Assembly: GCA_022843165.1 (NCBI GenBank)
Contig: JALHOD010000003.1
Span: 186,001-250,000, forward strand
DNA: 64,000 nt
Direction of reading: 5' to 3'
Source: Pseudorhodoplanes sp.
Lineage (GTDB): Bacteria; Pseudomonadota; Alphaproteobacteria; Rhizobiales; Xanthobacteraceae
Part shown: positions 1 through 9,409 of the stretch, piece after piece
How positions within the stretch are numbered: position 1 is the first letter of the stretch
Layout: every line of letters starts with the position of its first letter
Program-made: the position numbers and the translations under genes
Notes under the pieces: generated by a model
What the model was told of the DNA's origin: nothing
What the model saw: the letters and a program-made list of their open reading frames with translations, nothing else
Databases searched by the model: none

Positions 1-761
1 GTTGTGTAGATTTCGAGTTCGCTTTCGCTGTTCGGCGTGGTTTTCGGATCCAGCATGAAGCGGACCAGCAGGCCTTCCGACCGGCCGATCCAGTTGCGCT
101 GCATCAGCCGCACCTTGTCGGGCCAGCGGTCGAGGGTGTCGATTGAGTCCAGCAGATCCTGCGCGTAATCGCTGATCCTGAAGAACCACTGCGTCAGCTC
201 GCGCTGCTCGACCTCCGCGCCGCTTCTCCAGCCGCGGCCGTCGATCACCTGCTCGTTGGCGAGCACGGTCTGGTCGACCGGGTCCCAGTTCACTTTCGAC
301 TGCTTGCGCTCGATCAGTCCCGCCTTCAGGAAATCGAGGAACATGCGCTGCTGGTGCTTGTAATAGGACGGATCGCAGGTGGCGATCTCGCGCGCCCAGT
401 CGAGGGACAGGCCCATCGACTTGAGCTGCTTCTTCATGGTCGCGATGTTTTCGTAGGTCCAGGTTTTCGGATGAACCTTGCGCTCGATCGCGGCATTCTC
501 CGCCGGCATGCCGAAGGCGTCCCAGCCCATCGGATGCAGCACGTTGAAACCCATGGCGCGCTTGTAGCGCGCCACCACGTCGCCCATCGTGTAGTTGCGG
601 ACATGCCCCATATGGATGCGCCCCGACGGATAGGGGAACATCTCCAGCACGTAGTATTTCGGCCGCGGGTCGTCGTTCTTCGTCGCGAAGATGCCGCGCT
701 CGTCCCACAGCTTCTGCCAGCGCGGTTCGGTTTCGCGGGCGTTGTAGCGCTCGTTACTCAT
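1..761 (-). CDS. leuS: Leucyl-tRNA synthetase, N-terminal part (runs off window)
   Basis: Class I aminoacyl-tRNA synthetase that charges tRNA-Leu in the cytoplasm. Only the first ~253 codons are in the window; the rest lies beyond base 1. The protein opens [16 protein letters not shown] and carries the class I nucleotide-binding signature as PSGRIHMGH at about residues 44-52, followed by the [14 protein letters not shown] stretch typical of bacterial LeuS. The start at 761 matches the usual alphaproteobacterial N-terminus; an in-frame ATG at 776 would add MTDIS. No strong Shine-Dalgarno precedes either start. Identification is secure, the exact start less so. Confidence 0.95.
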   Translation of the reverse strand, partial: MSNERYNARETEPRWQKLWDERGIFATKNDDPRPKYYVLEMFPYPSGRIHMGHVRNYTMGDVVARYKRAMGFNVLHPMGWDAFGMPAENAAIERKVHPKTWTYENIATMKKQLKSMGLSLDWAREIATCDPSYYKHQQRMFLDFLKAGLIERKQSKVNWDPVDQTVLANEQVIDGRGWRSGAEVEQRELTQWFFRISDYAQDLLDSIDTLDRWPDKVRLMQRNWIGRSEGLLVRFMLDPKTTPNSESELEIYT

Positions 762-880
762 GGAAATGTCGGTCATCCGGGCGTGAGAATGGGGGCGAAA
801 GGACACGAAAATCCCTGTGCGGTCAACGGCCTGCCGCAAAGCCGCCGCGGGCGGCACGGACGTTGAAGGCCACATGTGCC

Positions 881-906
881 GGAACTTTCGCCCGGCCCGG
901 GCCGTT
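881..906 (+). promoter_or_regulatory. Candidate EcfG (general stress sigma) promoter for the DUF2171 gene
   Basis: GGAAC at 881-885 and CGTT at 903-906 are separated by 17 bases, the spacing and sequences reported for EcfG/SigT-type promoters of alphaproteobacteria (GGAAC-N16/17-CGTT). The motif ends 27 bases before the start codon at 933 and the Shine-Dalgarno lies between. Motif match only. Confidence 0.55.
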
Positions 907-932
907 TTATCCGGGTTGAAAGGAGGCCAACC

Positions 933-1166
933 ATGGCGAAAGTCGAAGATATCCGCGAACACATGGAAGTTCTGGGCTCCGACGGGGAGCATGTCGGCAC
1001 CGTCGATCATCTGGACGGCGGCAACCGCATCAAGCTGACCAAGTCGGACCCCAAGGCGGGCGGCCGGCATCACTACATTTCGGTGGACTGGGTCGACCAT
1101 GTCGACCGCCACGTGCATCTGAACAAGACCTCGTCGGATGCCATGAAACAGTGGCAGGCGGCCTGA
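933..1166 (+). CDS. DUF2171 family small protein
   Basis: A 77-residue soluble protein of the DUF2171 family, related to PRC-barrel-like small beta proteins; its biochemical role is unknown. It begins [21 protein letters not shown] and has the family's VGTVDHLDG and IKLTKSDP segments, then a His-rich stretch ([16 protein letters not shown]). The start at 933 is chosen because AGGAGG sits at 921-926; a longer frame from 876 would begin upstream of that Shine-Dalgarno. It is monocistronic: a stress-type promoter motif lies just upstream and an intrinsic terminator just downstream. The family is often seen among general-stress genes in this class, which fits the promoter. Confidence 0.85.
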   Translation: MAKVEDIREHMEVLGSDGEHVGTVDHLDGGNRIKLTKSDPKAGGRHHYISVDWVDHVDRHVHLNKTSSDAMKQWQAA

Positions 1167-1189
1167 GCCCGATTTCGCTTCGGTCCCGT

Positions 1190-1217
1190 AAAGCCCGGCC
1201 GCATGGCTGGGCTTTTT
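1190..1217 (+). terminator. Intrinsic terminator after the DUF2171 gene
   Basis: AAAGCCC at 1190-1196 pairs with GGGCTTT at 1209-1215, with the stem extended inward by about four pairs and a four-base loop. It runs into five T residues at 1213-1217. It separates the DUF2171 gene from the YggS-family gene starting at 1251. Confidence 0.8.
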
Positions 1218-1250
1218 GCATCGCCCGGCGGCGACCGCTATAGACGAAAA

Positions 1251-1949
1251 ATGCCGCATTCCGACGCCGCAGAATCCGTCGCCGCCGCGCTCGCCGATGT
1301 GAAACGGCAGGTCGCGGACGCCTGCCGCGCGTGCGGGCGCGATCCGGCCACCGTCACCCTGATCGCGGTGAGCAAGACATTTGCCACTGATGTGATCGAG
1401 CACGCGATCGTGGCGGGTCAGCGCGTGTTCGGCGAGAACCGCGTGCAGGAGAGCAAGTCGAAATGGCCAGCCTTGCGGGAGAAGTATTCCGCCCTTGAGC
1501 TGCATCTGATCGGGCCGCTGCAATCCAACAAGGCGAAGGAAGCGGTGGCCTTGTTCGACGCCATCCACTCCGTCGATCGCCCCAGCATCTGCGAGGCGCT
1601 GGCGAAGGAGATCGTCAAGCAGGGCCGCGCGCCAAGGCTTTTCGTCGAGATCAACACCGGCGCCGAACCGCAGAAGGCCGGCATTCTGCCGGAGCAGGCA
1701 GATGCGTTCCTGCGCGATTGCCGCGACGCTTACGGTCTCACCATCGACGGACTGATGTGCATTCCGCCCGCCGACGAAGCGCCGGCGCCGCATTTTGCCC
1801 TCACGGCAAAGATCGCCGCGCGCAACGGTCTGAAACTGTTGTCGATGGGAATGAGTTCGGATTTTGCAATCGCGATCGAATTCGGCGCCACGCATGTGCG
1901 TGTCGGCAGCGCGATCTTCGGAGAGCGGCCGAAGCCCGCTACTCAATAA
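1251..1949 (+). CDS. YggS/PROSC family pyridoxal-5'-phosphate homeostasis protein
   Basis: Single-domain, alanine-racemase-like TIM-barrel protein (232 aa, normal for the family) that binds PLP and helps control free cofactor levels; no catalytic turnover is established for the family. The PLP lysine is in LIAVSKTF near residue 42. Other family blocks are [19 protein letters not shown], and the C-terminal SMGMSSDF followed by [12 protein letters not shown]. The start at 1251 is taken because an earlier in-frame ATG at 1203 lies inside the preceding terminator. Its 3' end overlaps the convergent L,D-transpeptidase gene by 11 bases. Confidence 0.93.
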   Translation: MPHSDAAESVAAALADVKRQVADACRACGRDPATVTLIAVSKTFATDVIEHAIVAGQRVFGENRVQESKSKWPALREKYSALELHLIGPLQSNKAKEAVALFDAIHSVDRPSICEALAKEIVKQGRAPRLFVEINTGAEPQKAGILPEQADAFLRDCRDAYGLTIDGLMCIPPADEAPAPHFALTAKIAARNGLKLLSMGMSSDFAIAIEFGATHVRVGSAIFGERPKPATQ

Positions 1950-2469
1950 CGATCCTGGTTTTCGGTCCGAGCCGGGCGAGCAATCTCAGCAATCTGTTTT
2001 TTTCCAGCCCCACGCATCCAGCCGTCGGAGAAAAACCCGGCCGCGCCAAATGAATGAACACCGCGCTGCCGCGGCCGGCGATGCGCGGGCGGTCGTTGTG
2101 GTCGATCTCGATAATGAGGTCGTAGAGATGATCCTCCCGCCACAGCCGGTCGCCGGTCGCGCCCGGGCGGCGCAGCACCGGGCGGTTGTACCTGCGGTCG
2201 GCCGGGTCCTCGCTCCAGGCATCGGCCGGGCCGATGGGGCGGACGGGCAGGGCGGTTAACGGTCTGGGCATGCGGTCGCGCCGCCACCAGAGCCGCTTGA
2301 GACGGAAGGTTCCCCGGGGCGTGCCGCCATCCCCCTCCCGCTTGCTAGCCCTGATGCCGGATCGGCCGAGCGCCACCGGCAGACACATGGTATCAGCGCA
2401 CAGCCAGCCCTGAGTGCGACGGCCGGGGCGTGACCGGACGCGAATCGTGGATAAGGTCTGGCGCAACAT
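1939..2469 (-). CDS. L,D-transpeptidase family protein (YkuD-like), no signal peptide
   Basis: 176 residues. The C-terminal half has the L,D-transpeptidase active-site arrangement: His140 in FIHLARPGF and the nucleophile Cys152 in SPTAGCVGL, the H-x(11)-C layout of YkuD domains that cross-link or anchor proteins to peptidoglycan. The N-terminal 60 residues hold GRSGI and GGTPRGTF, as in the compact members of the family. No signal peptide is visible, so periplasmic export is not explained by this start. The gene is convergent with the YggS-family gene (overlapping 3' ends) and divergent from the response regulator 104 bases away. Confidence 0.82.
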   Translation of the reverse strand: MLRQTLSTIRVRSRPGRRTQGWLCADTMCLPVALGRSGIRASKREGDGGTPRGTFRLKRLWWRRDRMPRPLTALPVRPIGPADAWSEDPADRRYNRPVLRRPGATGDRLWREDHLYDLIIEIDHNDRPRIAGRGSAVFIHLARPGFSPTAGCVGLEKNRLLRLLARLGPKTRIVIE

Positions 2470-2573
2470 CGCGTGATGACTGCTCTCGGGGCCGACTTCG
2501 TCTTGCCCTTTTTGCCTTTAATGCCCTAATTCGCCAGAAAATTGTAAGATCAAGCTTCGGGGACCTGCGAAAT

Positions 2574-3260
2574 ATGTCCAATGTCCGCAAAATCCTGATT
2601 GTCGACGATGACGCCGAGCTGCGCGACGCGCTGCTTGAGCAGCTTCGGCTGCATGAGGAATTCGAGGCGAGCGCGGCCGACACCGCGGCCAAGGGTGTGC
2701 AGGCGGCCAAGGCCAGCCAGATCGATCTGGTGATCATGGATGTCGGGCTGCCCGACATGGACGGCCGCGAGGCCGTACGCATCCTGCGCAAGGGCGGCTT
2801 CAAGGCGCCGATCATCATGCTGACCGGCCACGACACCGATTCGGACACCATTCTCGGTCTGGAATCGGGCGCCAATGATTACGTGACCAAGCCGTTTCGT
2901 TTCGCCGTACTGCTGGCGCGCATCCGCGCGCAACTTCGGCAGCACGAGGCAAGCGAGGATGCCGTCTTCACCATCGGACCCTATTCGTTCCGCCCGAGCT
3001 CGAAACTGCTGATGAGCCCGAAGGGCACCAAGGTGCGCCTCACGGAAAAGGAAACCGCCATCCTGCGCTATCTCTATCGCGCCGGACAGCAGGCGGTGTC
3101 GCGCGAAACCCTGTTGCAGGAAGTGTGGGGTTACAATTCCGGCGTCACGACGCATACGCTGGAAACGCATGTCTACCGCTTGCGGCAGAAAGTCGAGCAG
3201 GATGCCGCCAATCCCTCGATTCTGGTGACGGATTCCGGCGGCTACAAGCTGGTGCCGTAG
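2574..3260 (+). CDS. OmpR/PhoB-type two-component response regulator
   Basis: 228-residue regulator with an N-terminal receiver domain (residues ~5-118) and a C-terminal winged-helix DNA-binding domain (~130-228). The acidic pocket is DDD at 11-13, the phosphoacceptor is Asp56 in VIMDVGLPDMDG and the conserved lysine is Lys106 in DYVTKPF. The effector domain has the recognition-helix pattern THTLETHVYRLRQK and ends in GGYKLVP. The start at 2574 (MSNVRKILIVDDD) gives the normal N-terminus; the frame is open further upstream to 2430. No histidine kinase is adjacent. The next gene, a cyclic-nucleotide-binding protein, starts 7 bases after the stop, so the two are probably co-transcribed. Confidence 0.93.
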   Translation: MSNVRKILIVDDDAELRDALLEQLRLHEEFEASAADTAAKGVQAAKASQIDLVIMDVGLPDMDGREAVRILRKGGFKAPIIMLTGHDTDSDTILGLESGANDYVTKPFRFAVLLARIRAQLRQHEASEDAVFTIGPYSFRPSSKLLMSPKGTKVRLTEKETAILRYLYRAGQQAVSRETLLQEVWGYNSGVTTHTLETHVYRLRQKVEQDAANPSILVTDSGGYKLVP

Positions 3261-3267
3261 CCGGCTC

Positions 3268-3732
3268 ATGACCATCGAAGACGATATTTCCTTTCTGGAA
3301 TCGGTGCCGCTGTTCCGGCTGATCGGGCGCACGCCTTTGCGTGTGATCGCAATGGGCGCGGAAACGCAGATCGTTCACGAAGGCGATGTGCTGTTCGACA
3401 ATCCCGACAGCATCGATGCGGGCTACGTCGTCAAGCATGGCCGTTTCGGTTTGCGCGGCCATGCCGAGAACGATTCGAAATTCATCGCCGGATCTGGCGC
3501 CTTGCTCGGCGAACTGGCTCTGATCAGCGAAACGGCCAAGCCGTCGCGCGCGATGGCGCTTGAACTGTCGACGGTGATCAAGATTCCGCGCAGCCTGTTC
3601 CTGAAAATGCTCGAAGGCTATCCGGATGCGGCCTTGCGGCTGCGCGATCATGTCGCCGCGCGCGCGGAACGGACCATGGGCGATATCGCGAAACTCAAGA
3701 CGGTGCTGGGTCCGGCCGACGCCAAGTCCTGA
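3268..3732 (+). CDS. Stand-alone cyclic-nucleotide-binding (Crp-type) domain protein
   Basis: 154-residue protein made almost only of a cNMP-binding beta-roll: LIGRTPLRVIAMGAETQ, then VVKHGRFGLRG, the phosphate-cassette-like GALLGELALISETAKPSRAMALE and the helix that follows. There is no helix-turn-helix after it, so it is not a complete Crp/Fnr regulator. The cassette has GEL but a Ser-Arg pair (PSRA) where cAMP binders have R-A/S. It begins 7 bases after the response regulator, suggesting a shared function, perhaps as a ligand sensor or adaptor; that is inference. Confidence 0.85.
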   Translation: MTIEDDISFLESVPLFRLIGRTPLRVIAMGAETQIVHEGDVLFDNPDSIDAGYVVKHGRFGLRGHAENDSKFIAGSGALLGELALISETAKPSRAMALELSTVIKIPRSLFLKMLEGYPDAALRLRDHVAARAERTMGDIAKLKTVLGPADAKS

Positions 3733-3749
3733 TCGGCATTTCGCCGATC
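3731..3749. terminator. Hairpin between convergent genes
   Basis: GATCGGC at 3731-3737 pairs with GCCGATC at 3743-3749 across a five-base loop. It sits exactly between the 3' ends of the cyclic-nucleotide-binding gene and the convergent exonuclease gene. There is no good T-run on either side, so it may be only a 3'-end stabilising structure. Confidence 0.35.
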
Positions 3750-3750
3750 G

Positions 3751-4566
3751 TCACACGTCGAATGTCGCGGTGACCGGCACATGATCGGATGGCTGCGTCC
3801 AGCCGCGCGCATCCTTGGCGATCTTGATGTCGTCGAGTCGGTCCATCAATGAGGGCGCCAGCCACATGTGATCGAGGCGGCGGCCCTTGTCGGCGGTCTT
3901 CCAGTCCGGCGAACGATAACTCCACCAAGTGTAGAGCTTCTCCGGCTCCGGCACGAGTTCGCGCATGGCGTCGATCCAGCCGCCCTTTTGCCGCGCGGTT
4001 TCGAGCTTTTTGCATTCGATCGGCGTATGCGAGACAACATCCAGCAGTTGCTTGTGGCTCCAGACATCGTGTTCGCGCGGCGCCACGTTGAGATCGCCGA
4101 GCAGGATCGAGCGCTCCCGGCCTTTCACATGCACGTCGGCGCAGTCGTTCATCTCGTCGAGGAATGACAGCTTGTGCGCGAATTTGGGATTGGCTTCCGG
4201 ATCCGGCATGTCGCCGCCGGCCGGGACATAGAGATTGTGGATGGTGAGCGGATCCTTCAGCCCGGCTTTTTCCCCGAACACGACCGAGATGTGCCGGCTG
4301 TCGGTGAGACCGCAAAATCCGCGCTTGCTGAAACTCTCGAACGGCCGCAGCGAAAGCACGGCCACGCCGTGATAGCCCTTCTGGCCGTTGAGTGCGACAT
4401 GCTCGTAACCCAGACGCTTGAACCGCTTGAGCGGGAAAGCGTCGTCGATGCATTTCGTTTCCTGCAGGCAGAGAATGTCCGGCCGCGCCGCCTTGATGAA
4501 TTTCGCCACCAGATCGATGCGGAATCGAACGGAGTTCACGTTCCAGGTTGTTATCTTGAGTTTCAT
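3751..4566 (-). CDS. xth: Exodeoxyribonuclease III
   Basis: 271-residue endonuclease/exonuclease/phosphatase-fold enzyme of base-excision repair: AP-site cleavage and 3'-5' exonuclease on duplex DNA, Mg-dependent. Family motifs appear in order: TTWNVNSVRFR at the N-terminus (metal-ligand Asn), LQETKC (Glu ligand), LLGDLNVAP (catalytic Asp/Asn), RRLDHMWLAP, and the terminal SDHVPV with the catalytic Asp-His pair. The start at 4566 (MKLKITTWNV) matches the family; the frame extends 10 codons upstream without support. Confidence 0.95.
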   Translation of the reverse strand: MKLKITTWNVNSVRFRIDLVAKFIKAARPDILCLQETKCIDDAFPLKRFKRLGYEHVALNGQKGYHGVAVLSLRPFESFSKRGFCGLTDSRHISVVFGEKAGLKDPLTIHNLYVPAGGDMPDPEANPKFAHKLSFLDEMNDCADVHVKGRERSILLGDLNVAPREHDVWSHKQLLDVVSHTPIECKKLETARQKGGWIDAMRELVPEPEKLYTWWSYRSPDWKTADKGRRLDHMWLAPSLMDRLDDIKIAKDARGWTQPSDHVPVTATFDV

Positions 4567-4682
4567 CCGGCGTTCTTTGGACTTCCAAAAAGTCATTGCC
4601 GGGCCTGGCCCGGCAATCTGTCATTCAGGATCATATTTATCGGATGAAGCGGCGGGTCAAGCCTGCCGGCGAGGGAGCGGAT

Positions 4683-5456
4683 TTACTGCATCAGCCGTTC
4701 GTAATTGATCTTGAACAGGCTGGGATCGGGCCGCTTGGTCATGTCGAGATTGTAGACCGCGACCGTGGTGTCGTAGCCCTGCGGATCGGTCACGGTCCAT
4801 TGCTTGAGCGCGAGATCCTGCGCGCCGAACATCAGCATCAGCTTGTGCGTGCCGCCCAGCGTCTTCTTCTCTTCGATCACGACCGTGGTGAAGATATTGT
4901 CGGAATAGACGCCGACCACATTGGTCTCGCGCATCAGGTCGACCCGGTCCGCCAGAAGGAAGCGCAAAGGGGTCTGGCCGAGCGGATAAAGATCCTGCGT
5001 CGCCAGCTTGCGGTCGCGCACGACCAGGCTCTGGCCGTCGGCGATCAGTTCGATCGGGCTCGGCGGCGCGTATTCAAAGCGCACGCGGCCGGGCTTCTGC
5101 AGATAGATCTGGCCTTCGGTCTTGGCGCCATCGGGGCCGACCTGGACGAAATCGCCGACCATGGTGCGGATGCTGGTCAGATAGGTGCTGACCTTGTCCA
5201 CCAGGGCGCGCTGGTTGGGGTCGAAGGCGGTGGTTTCACCGGTCTTGGCACGGTTGAACAGGCTGCTGATGGGGTCGCTGCCGCCGATGGCGCTGGGCGG
5301 GGTCGGGCGCGATTCGGCCGCCGGGGCGGCCGGCGCCATATTGGTCTTGGGCTGGGGCGCGGGAGTCGGTAATGGCACGGATTGCGCCCTCGCCAAGGGC
5401 GAGGCCGCCATTCCGATCAGCAAAGCTCCGAAAAAAGCCGGAAGCCGCTTCGCCAT
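4683..5456 (-). CDS. lolA: LolA-like outer-membrane lipoprotein carrier protein
   Basis: 257-residue periplasmic protein of the LolA/LolB superfamily, which ferries lipoproteins from the inner to the outer membrane. A signal peptide (MAKRLPAFFGALLIGMAASPLARAQ) is followed by a Pro/Ala-rich linker to about residue 65. The LolA fold then shows the core signatures MVGDFVQ, GQIYLQKPGRVRFEY and ADGQSLVVRDRKL. ATG at 5456 is preferred because GGAG lies about 8 bases upstream; ATG at 5468 is an alternative. It follows ftsK on the same strand, as in related genomes. Confidence 0.88.
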   Translation of the reverse strand: MAKRLPAFFGALLIGMAASPLARAQSVPLPTPAPQPKTNMAPAAPAAESRPTPPSAIGGSDPISSLFNRAKTGETTAFDPNQRALVDKVSTYLTSIRTMVGDFVQVGPDGAKTEGQIYLQKPGRVRFEYAPPSPIELIADGQSLVVRDRKLATQDLYPLGQTPLRFLLADRVDLMRETNVVGVYSDNIFTTVVIEEKKTLGGTHKLMLMFGAQDLALKQWTVTDPQGYDTTVAVYNLDMTKRPDPSLFKINYERLMQ

Positions 5457-5557
5457 GATCCGCTCCATTGTCGTCTTACAGGTGTCGCTAAGGGCCGCCT
5501 GTGGCGATTTCGCGACTGCGCAACGCTTCCGGCGAGTTAATACCAAAACCCTGATTC

Positions 5558-7996
5558 TCAATAGCGTTCGGCGCCTTCCTCGATCAGGATTTCGCGCTTG
5601 CCGGCGTGATTGGGCTGGCCGATCACGCCCTCTTGTTCCATACGCTCCATGATGGTGGCTGCGCGGTTATAGCCGATCTGCAACCGGCGCTGGATATAGC
5701 TGGTCGAGGCCTTGCGGTCGCGCAGCACGATCTGCACGGCCTGCCGGTACAGGTCGTCGGCGCCCCCGGACCCGCCCATGTCGGTGCTGTCGAACACCGC
5801 GCCGTCCTCGTCTTCCTCGTCGCTGCGGGTGACGGCTTCGAGATATTCCGGCGCGCCCTGCGACTTCAGATGCCGCACGACCTTCTCGACCTCGTCGTCG
5901 GCGACGAAGGGGCCGTGCACGCGGCTGATGCGGCCGCCGCCCGCCATATAGAGCATGTCGCCCTGGCCGAGCAGTTGCTCGGCGCCCTGTTCGCCGAGAA
6001 TGGTGCGGCTGTCGATCTTGGAGGTGACCTGGAACGAGATGCGGGTCGGGAAATTCGCCTTGATGGTGCCGGTGATGACGTCGACCGACGGGCGCTGGGT
6101 CGCAAGAATCACGTGGATGCCGGCCGCGCGCGCCATCTGCGCCAGGCGCTGGATCGCGCCTTCGATGTCCTTGCCGGCGACCATCATCAGGTCGGCCATT
6201 TCGTCGACGATCACGACAATGAAGGGCAACGGCTCGAGCGCGAGCTCTTCCTTCTCGTAGATCGCTTCTCCGGTATCCTTGTCGTAGCCGGTATGCACCG
6301 TGCGGGTGAGCGTCTCGCGCCTGGACTTCGCTTCCGCGAGCCGCACGTTATATCCCTCGATGTTGCGCACACCGAGCTTGGACATCTTCTTGTAGCGCTC
6401 CTCCATTTCCTTCACTGCCCATTTGAGCGCGACCACCGCCTTCTTGGGATCGGTGACGACGGGCGTGAGCAGGTGAGGGATGCCGTCATAGACGGACAAT
6501 TCGAGCATCTTCGGATCGATCATGATCAGCCGGCATTGCTCGGGACGGAGCTTGTACACCAGGCTGAGGATCATGGTGTTGATGGCGACCGACTTGCCGG
6601 AGCCGGTGGTGCCCGCGATCAAGAGATGCGGCATGCGCGACAGATCGACGATCACCGGCTCGCCGCCGATGGTCTTGCCGAGGCAGAGCGGCAGCTTGGT
6701 CGGAGAGTTGTTGTATTCGCTTGAGGCCAGCATCTCGCGCAGATAGACCTTCTCGCGGATCTCGTTCGGCAATTCGATGCCGATGGCATTGCGTCCGGCG
6801 ACCACGGCGACGCGCGCGGACACCGCGCTCATCGAGCGCGCGATGTCGTCGGCGAGACCGATCACGCGCGACGACTTGATGCCGGGCGCGGGCTCGAGTT
6901 CGTAGAGCGTGACGACCGGACCGGGCCGTGCGTTGATGATCTCGCCCTTGACGCCGAAATCCTCCAGCACGCTTTCCAGCGACTCGGCATTTTCCTCGAT
7001 CTCGGCGGTGCTGGGCGTGAAGCGTTCGGAGGCTTTCGCCGCCGCCAGCAAATTCAGCGACGGCAGCACGAAGGCGCCGCTGATATTGAGGCGGCGCGGT
7101 TTCGGCTGCGGCGCGGCGCGGCGCGCGCGCGGCTGCTCCTCTTCCTCCTCTTCGTCTTCGTAGTGTTCCTCTTCGTCCTGCCCGCATTCGTCCTCTTCCG
7201 CGGCGGCGCGGCGGCCGGCAAAACGCGGCTCGGCACGGCGCGCGGTCGCGCCACGCGACGATGCGCCGGACAGACGGGAGCGGCGGACGAACAGGCGTCC
7301 CAGCCTCGCCTTCAGGCTCAGCAAGGCGTGCACGATCCAGCCCAGCGAAACGGACGTGCGTTCGTCCTCTTCCTCGAATTGCTCCGTTTCGCGATGCAGG
7401 TCGGCGGCGAGCGTTTCACGCGACCGCCAGCCAAAGCCGACGGCGCCGATCATGGTTGCAAGCGCCAGCAGGCCGCACATACCGGCCACCATTAGGCGGC
7501 TGAACCCGGTCAGCGGATCGCCGAGAATGGCCAGCGGCAGGCGCAGGATGGCGTCGCCGGTGACGCCGCCCAGTCCCGTTGGCAGCGGCCAGGACGCCAG
7601 GCGCGGCAGAGCCGATGCAAAAGCCGCCGCGCAAGCAACCGCCAGAACCCAGAAGATCAGCCGCAGCCATTCGCGTTCGACCGGCCGGTGAGTCAGCAGC
7701 CGCCAGCCCCAGACCGCGACCGGCAACACCACGACGATGGCGGCCAGGCCGAACAGCTGGATCAGCAGATCGGCGGCCACAGCGCCGGGCGCGCCGAGCA
7801 GATTTCGCACCGGCGCGTCGGTGGCGTGGCTGAGACTCGGATCCTTCACCGACCAGGTCGCGAGCGCAACGGCGATTGTCACCGACAGCAGGATCAGGAC
7901 GAGCCCGAACATTTCGCCAAGCCGCCGGCGGATCGCGCCGCGGAAATCGTCGGACAGGAAATCCACATTGTTGAGGCTGCGGTCGATTGCTGGCAT
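5558..7996 (-). CDS. ftsK: DNA translocase FtsK
   Basis: 812-residue septum-located motor that pumps chromosomal DNA and activates XerCD recombination at dif. About four membrane segments lie within residues ~30-190. A short linker carries a strongly acidic tract (Asp/Glu-rich, ~266-288). The alpha/beta motor has the Walker A GTTGSGKS near 462-469 and Walker B in [14 protein letters not shown]. The C-terminal gamma winged helix (~750-812; [16 protein letters not shown]) reads KOPS sequences. ATG at 7996 is chosen; the longer frame starts at a GTG five codons upstream. It starts 11 bases after the aminotransferase stop, so the two form one transcription unit. Confidence 0.96.
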   Translation of the reverse strand: MPAIDRSLNNVDFLSDDFRGAIRRRLGEMFGLVLILLSVTIAVALATWSVKDPSLSHATDAPVRNLLGAPGAVAADLLIQLFGLAAIVVVLPVAVWGWRLLTHRPVEREWLRLIFWVLAVACAAAFASALPRLASWPLPTGLGGVTGDAILRLPLAILGDPLTGFSRLMVAGMCGLLALATMIGAVGFGWRSRETLAADLHRETEQFEEEDERTSVSLGWIVHALLSLKARLGRLFVRRSRLSGASSRGATARRAEPRFAGRRAAAEEDECGQDEEEHYEDEEEEEEQPRARRAAPQPKPRRLNISGAFVLPSLNLLAAAKASERFTPSTAEIEENAESLESVLEDFGVKGEIINARPGPVVTLYELEPAPGIKSSRVIGLADDIARSMSAVSARVAVVAGRNAIGIELPNEIREKVYLREMLASSEYNNSPTKLPLCLGKTIGGEPVIVDLSRMPHLLIAGTTGSGKSVAINTMILSLVYKLRPEQCRLIMIDPKMLELSVYDGIPHLLTPVVTDPKKAVVALKWAVKEMEERYKKMSKLGVRNIEGYNVRLAEAKSRRETLTRTVHTGYDKDTGEAIYEKEELALEPLPFIVVIVDEMADLMMVAGKDIEGAIQRLAQMARAAGIHVILATQRPSVDVITGTIKANFPTRISFQVTSKIDSRTILGEQGAEQLLGQGDMLYMAGGGRISRVHGPFVADDEVEKVVRHLKSQGAPEYLEAVTRSDEEDEDGAVFDSTDMGGSGGADDLYRQAVQIVLRDRKASTSYIQRRLQIGYNRAATIMERMEQEGVIGQPNHAGKREILIEEGAERY

Positions 7997-8007
7997 GGTC
8001 CGGCCTC

Positions 8008-9219
8008 TCACCCCAACACCGCGATCAGCCGGCGCAACGCTTCGGCTGTGGTGTCTTTGTCATGCACCATGGCGACACGGATGTAATCGGCGCCGGGATT
8101 GCGGCCCTGCGCATCGTCACGCGCCGCGTAGCCGCCGGGAAGCACGCGCAGGCCGGCCTCGCGCCACAGCCGCTCGGTGACCTTCTCGCCGCCGCCTTGC
8201 GCGGAGACATCCAGCCAGAGGAAAAATCCGCCGGCCGGCCGCTTGTAACCGAAGCGATGGCCGATGATCTCGTCGGCGAGATCGAACTTCTCGGCATAAA
8301 GCCGGCGGTTCTCGATCACATGGCTTTCGTCGCCGTAAGCCGCGATCGCCACCGCCTGCGCGGGCATCGGCACCTGCGGCGCCGCGGTGTTTCGCAGCTC
8401 CATGAATTTTGCGAGGAAACTGCGATCGCCGGCGGCGAATCCGATGCGCAGGCCGGGAAGATTGGAGCGCTTCGAGAGCGAATGAAATATCACGACATTC
8501 GCGTAATCCGGCCCCGCCATTTCCAGCGTGCCGGCCGGCGCCGCGCCGGAATAGATTTCCGAATAGCATTCGTCGGCGAAGACGAGAAAGCCGAAGCGGC
8601 GCGCGAGCGCGACCAGACGCGCCAGATATTTTTCATCGGCCACCGCGCCCTGCGGATTGGCGGGCGTTGCAATGTAGAAAGCCACGGTGCGGGCGAGCAG
8701 CTCGTCTCCGAGCGCGTCGAGGTCGGGCAGGAATCCGGTTTGCGCCGTGGCCGGGAGATAGACGGTTTCGCATTCGGCGCCGCGCGCACCGGCGGCATAG
8801 GCGGCGTAGCAGGGATTGGGAACCAGGATCGCGGGCGCGCCCTTGCGCGGCGCGACAAACCGTTTGGCAGCGACCGCCGCGAGATAAAGTCCCTCGCGTG
8901 TGCCGTTGAGCACGATCGCATCGTGTTCGGGATCGAGCGGCCGCGGCAGGCGGTAGCGCCAGGACAGCCAGCGGCAAACGGCGCGGCGGAAGTCGTCGGT
9001 GCCCTTGTTGGCGGGATAGCGCCCGAAATCGTCGAGATGGGCGGCCAGCGTCGGCCCGACAAAGGACGGGATCGGATGCTGCGGCTCGCCGACGGCGCAA
9101 CTGATCGGCGGCTGGCCGGGCTGGACCGGCGCCAGCAGGTCGTTCAGCCGCACGAAGGGCGACCGCGCGTCGGGTGTCCGGGCGGGTGAGGGCGGCGACT
9201 CGCGATCGGCGACGGTCAT
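8008..9219 (-). CDS. dapC: Class I/II PLP aminotransferase, DapC-like (succinyldiaminopimelate transaminase)
   Basis: 403-residue fold-type I aminotransferase. The PLP lysine is in [15 protein letters not shown], which matches the DapC subfamily of the lysine/diaminopimelate pathway. Other cofactor contacts are NGTREG, NPCYAAY and ATPANPQG (Asn). The product would supply meso-diaminopimelate for peptidoglycan, which fits its position directly ahead of ftsK. ATGs at 9219 and 9225 are both possible and neither has a clear Shine-Dalgarno. A CtrA-like box lies about 65 bases upstream. Substrate assignment rests on subfamily resemblance only. Confidence 0.82.
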   Translation of the reverse strand: MTVADRESPPSPARTPDARSPFVRLNDLLAPVQPGQPPISCAVGEPQHPIPSFVGPTLAAHLDDFGRYPANKGTDDFRRAVCRWLSWRYRLPRPLDPEHDAIVLNGTREGLYLAAVAAKRFVAPRKGAPAILVPNPCYAAYAAGARGAECETVYLPATAQTGFLPDLDALGDELLARTVAFYIATPANPQGAVADEKYLARLVALARRFGFLVFADECYSEIYSGAAPAGTLEMAGPDYANVVIFHSLSKRSNLPGLRIGFAAGDRSFLAKFMELRNTAAPQVPMPAQAVAIAAYGDESHVIENRRLYAEKFDLADEIIGHRFGYKRPAGGFFLWLDVSAQGGGEKVTERLWREAGLRVLPGGYAARDDAQGRNPGADYIRVAMVHDKDTTAEALRRLIAVLG

Positions 9220-9283
9220 GAACATCAAAAAAGGCGGTTTATGCCGATAACAGAGGGGTTTGCACCACCCTAGACGCCCGAGG

Positions 9284-9299
9284 TTAAGGTCCGATTAAC
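9284..9299. promoter_or_regulatory. Candidate CtrA binding site upstream of the dapC-like/ftsK unit
   Basis: TTAA at 9284-9287 and TTAAC at 9295-9299 are separated by exactly seven bases, the full TTAA-N7-TTAAC consensus of the cell-cycle regulator CtrA. The right half continues as TTAACCAT. It lies 65 bases upstream of the aminotransferase start, and the cell-division gene ftsK follows in the same unit. Motif match only. Confidence 0.55.
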
Positions 9300-9330
9300 C
9301 ATCGGTGCCCGGACGGAGCCCCAAAAGAAA

Positions 9331-9358
9331 GAGGCCCCGGTCCAAGGACCGGGGCCTC
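9331..9358 (-). terminator. Intrinsic terminator of glnK-amtB operon 1
   Basis: A perfect 12-base stem (GAGGCCCCGGTC at 9331-9342 with 9347-9358) with a four-base loop. On the minus strand it is followed by a TTTCTTTT run. It lies about 50 bases past the stop of the first ammonium transporter gene. Confidence 0.88.
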
Positions 9359-9409
9359 CGTTCGGCGAGGGGCGGTGCCGGGTATTTCGCCCCGCCGCGC
9401 GAGCGTGGA

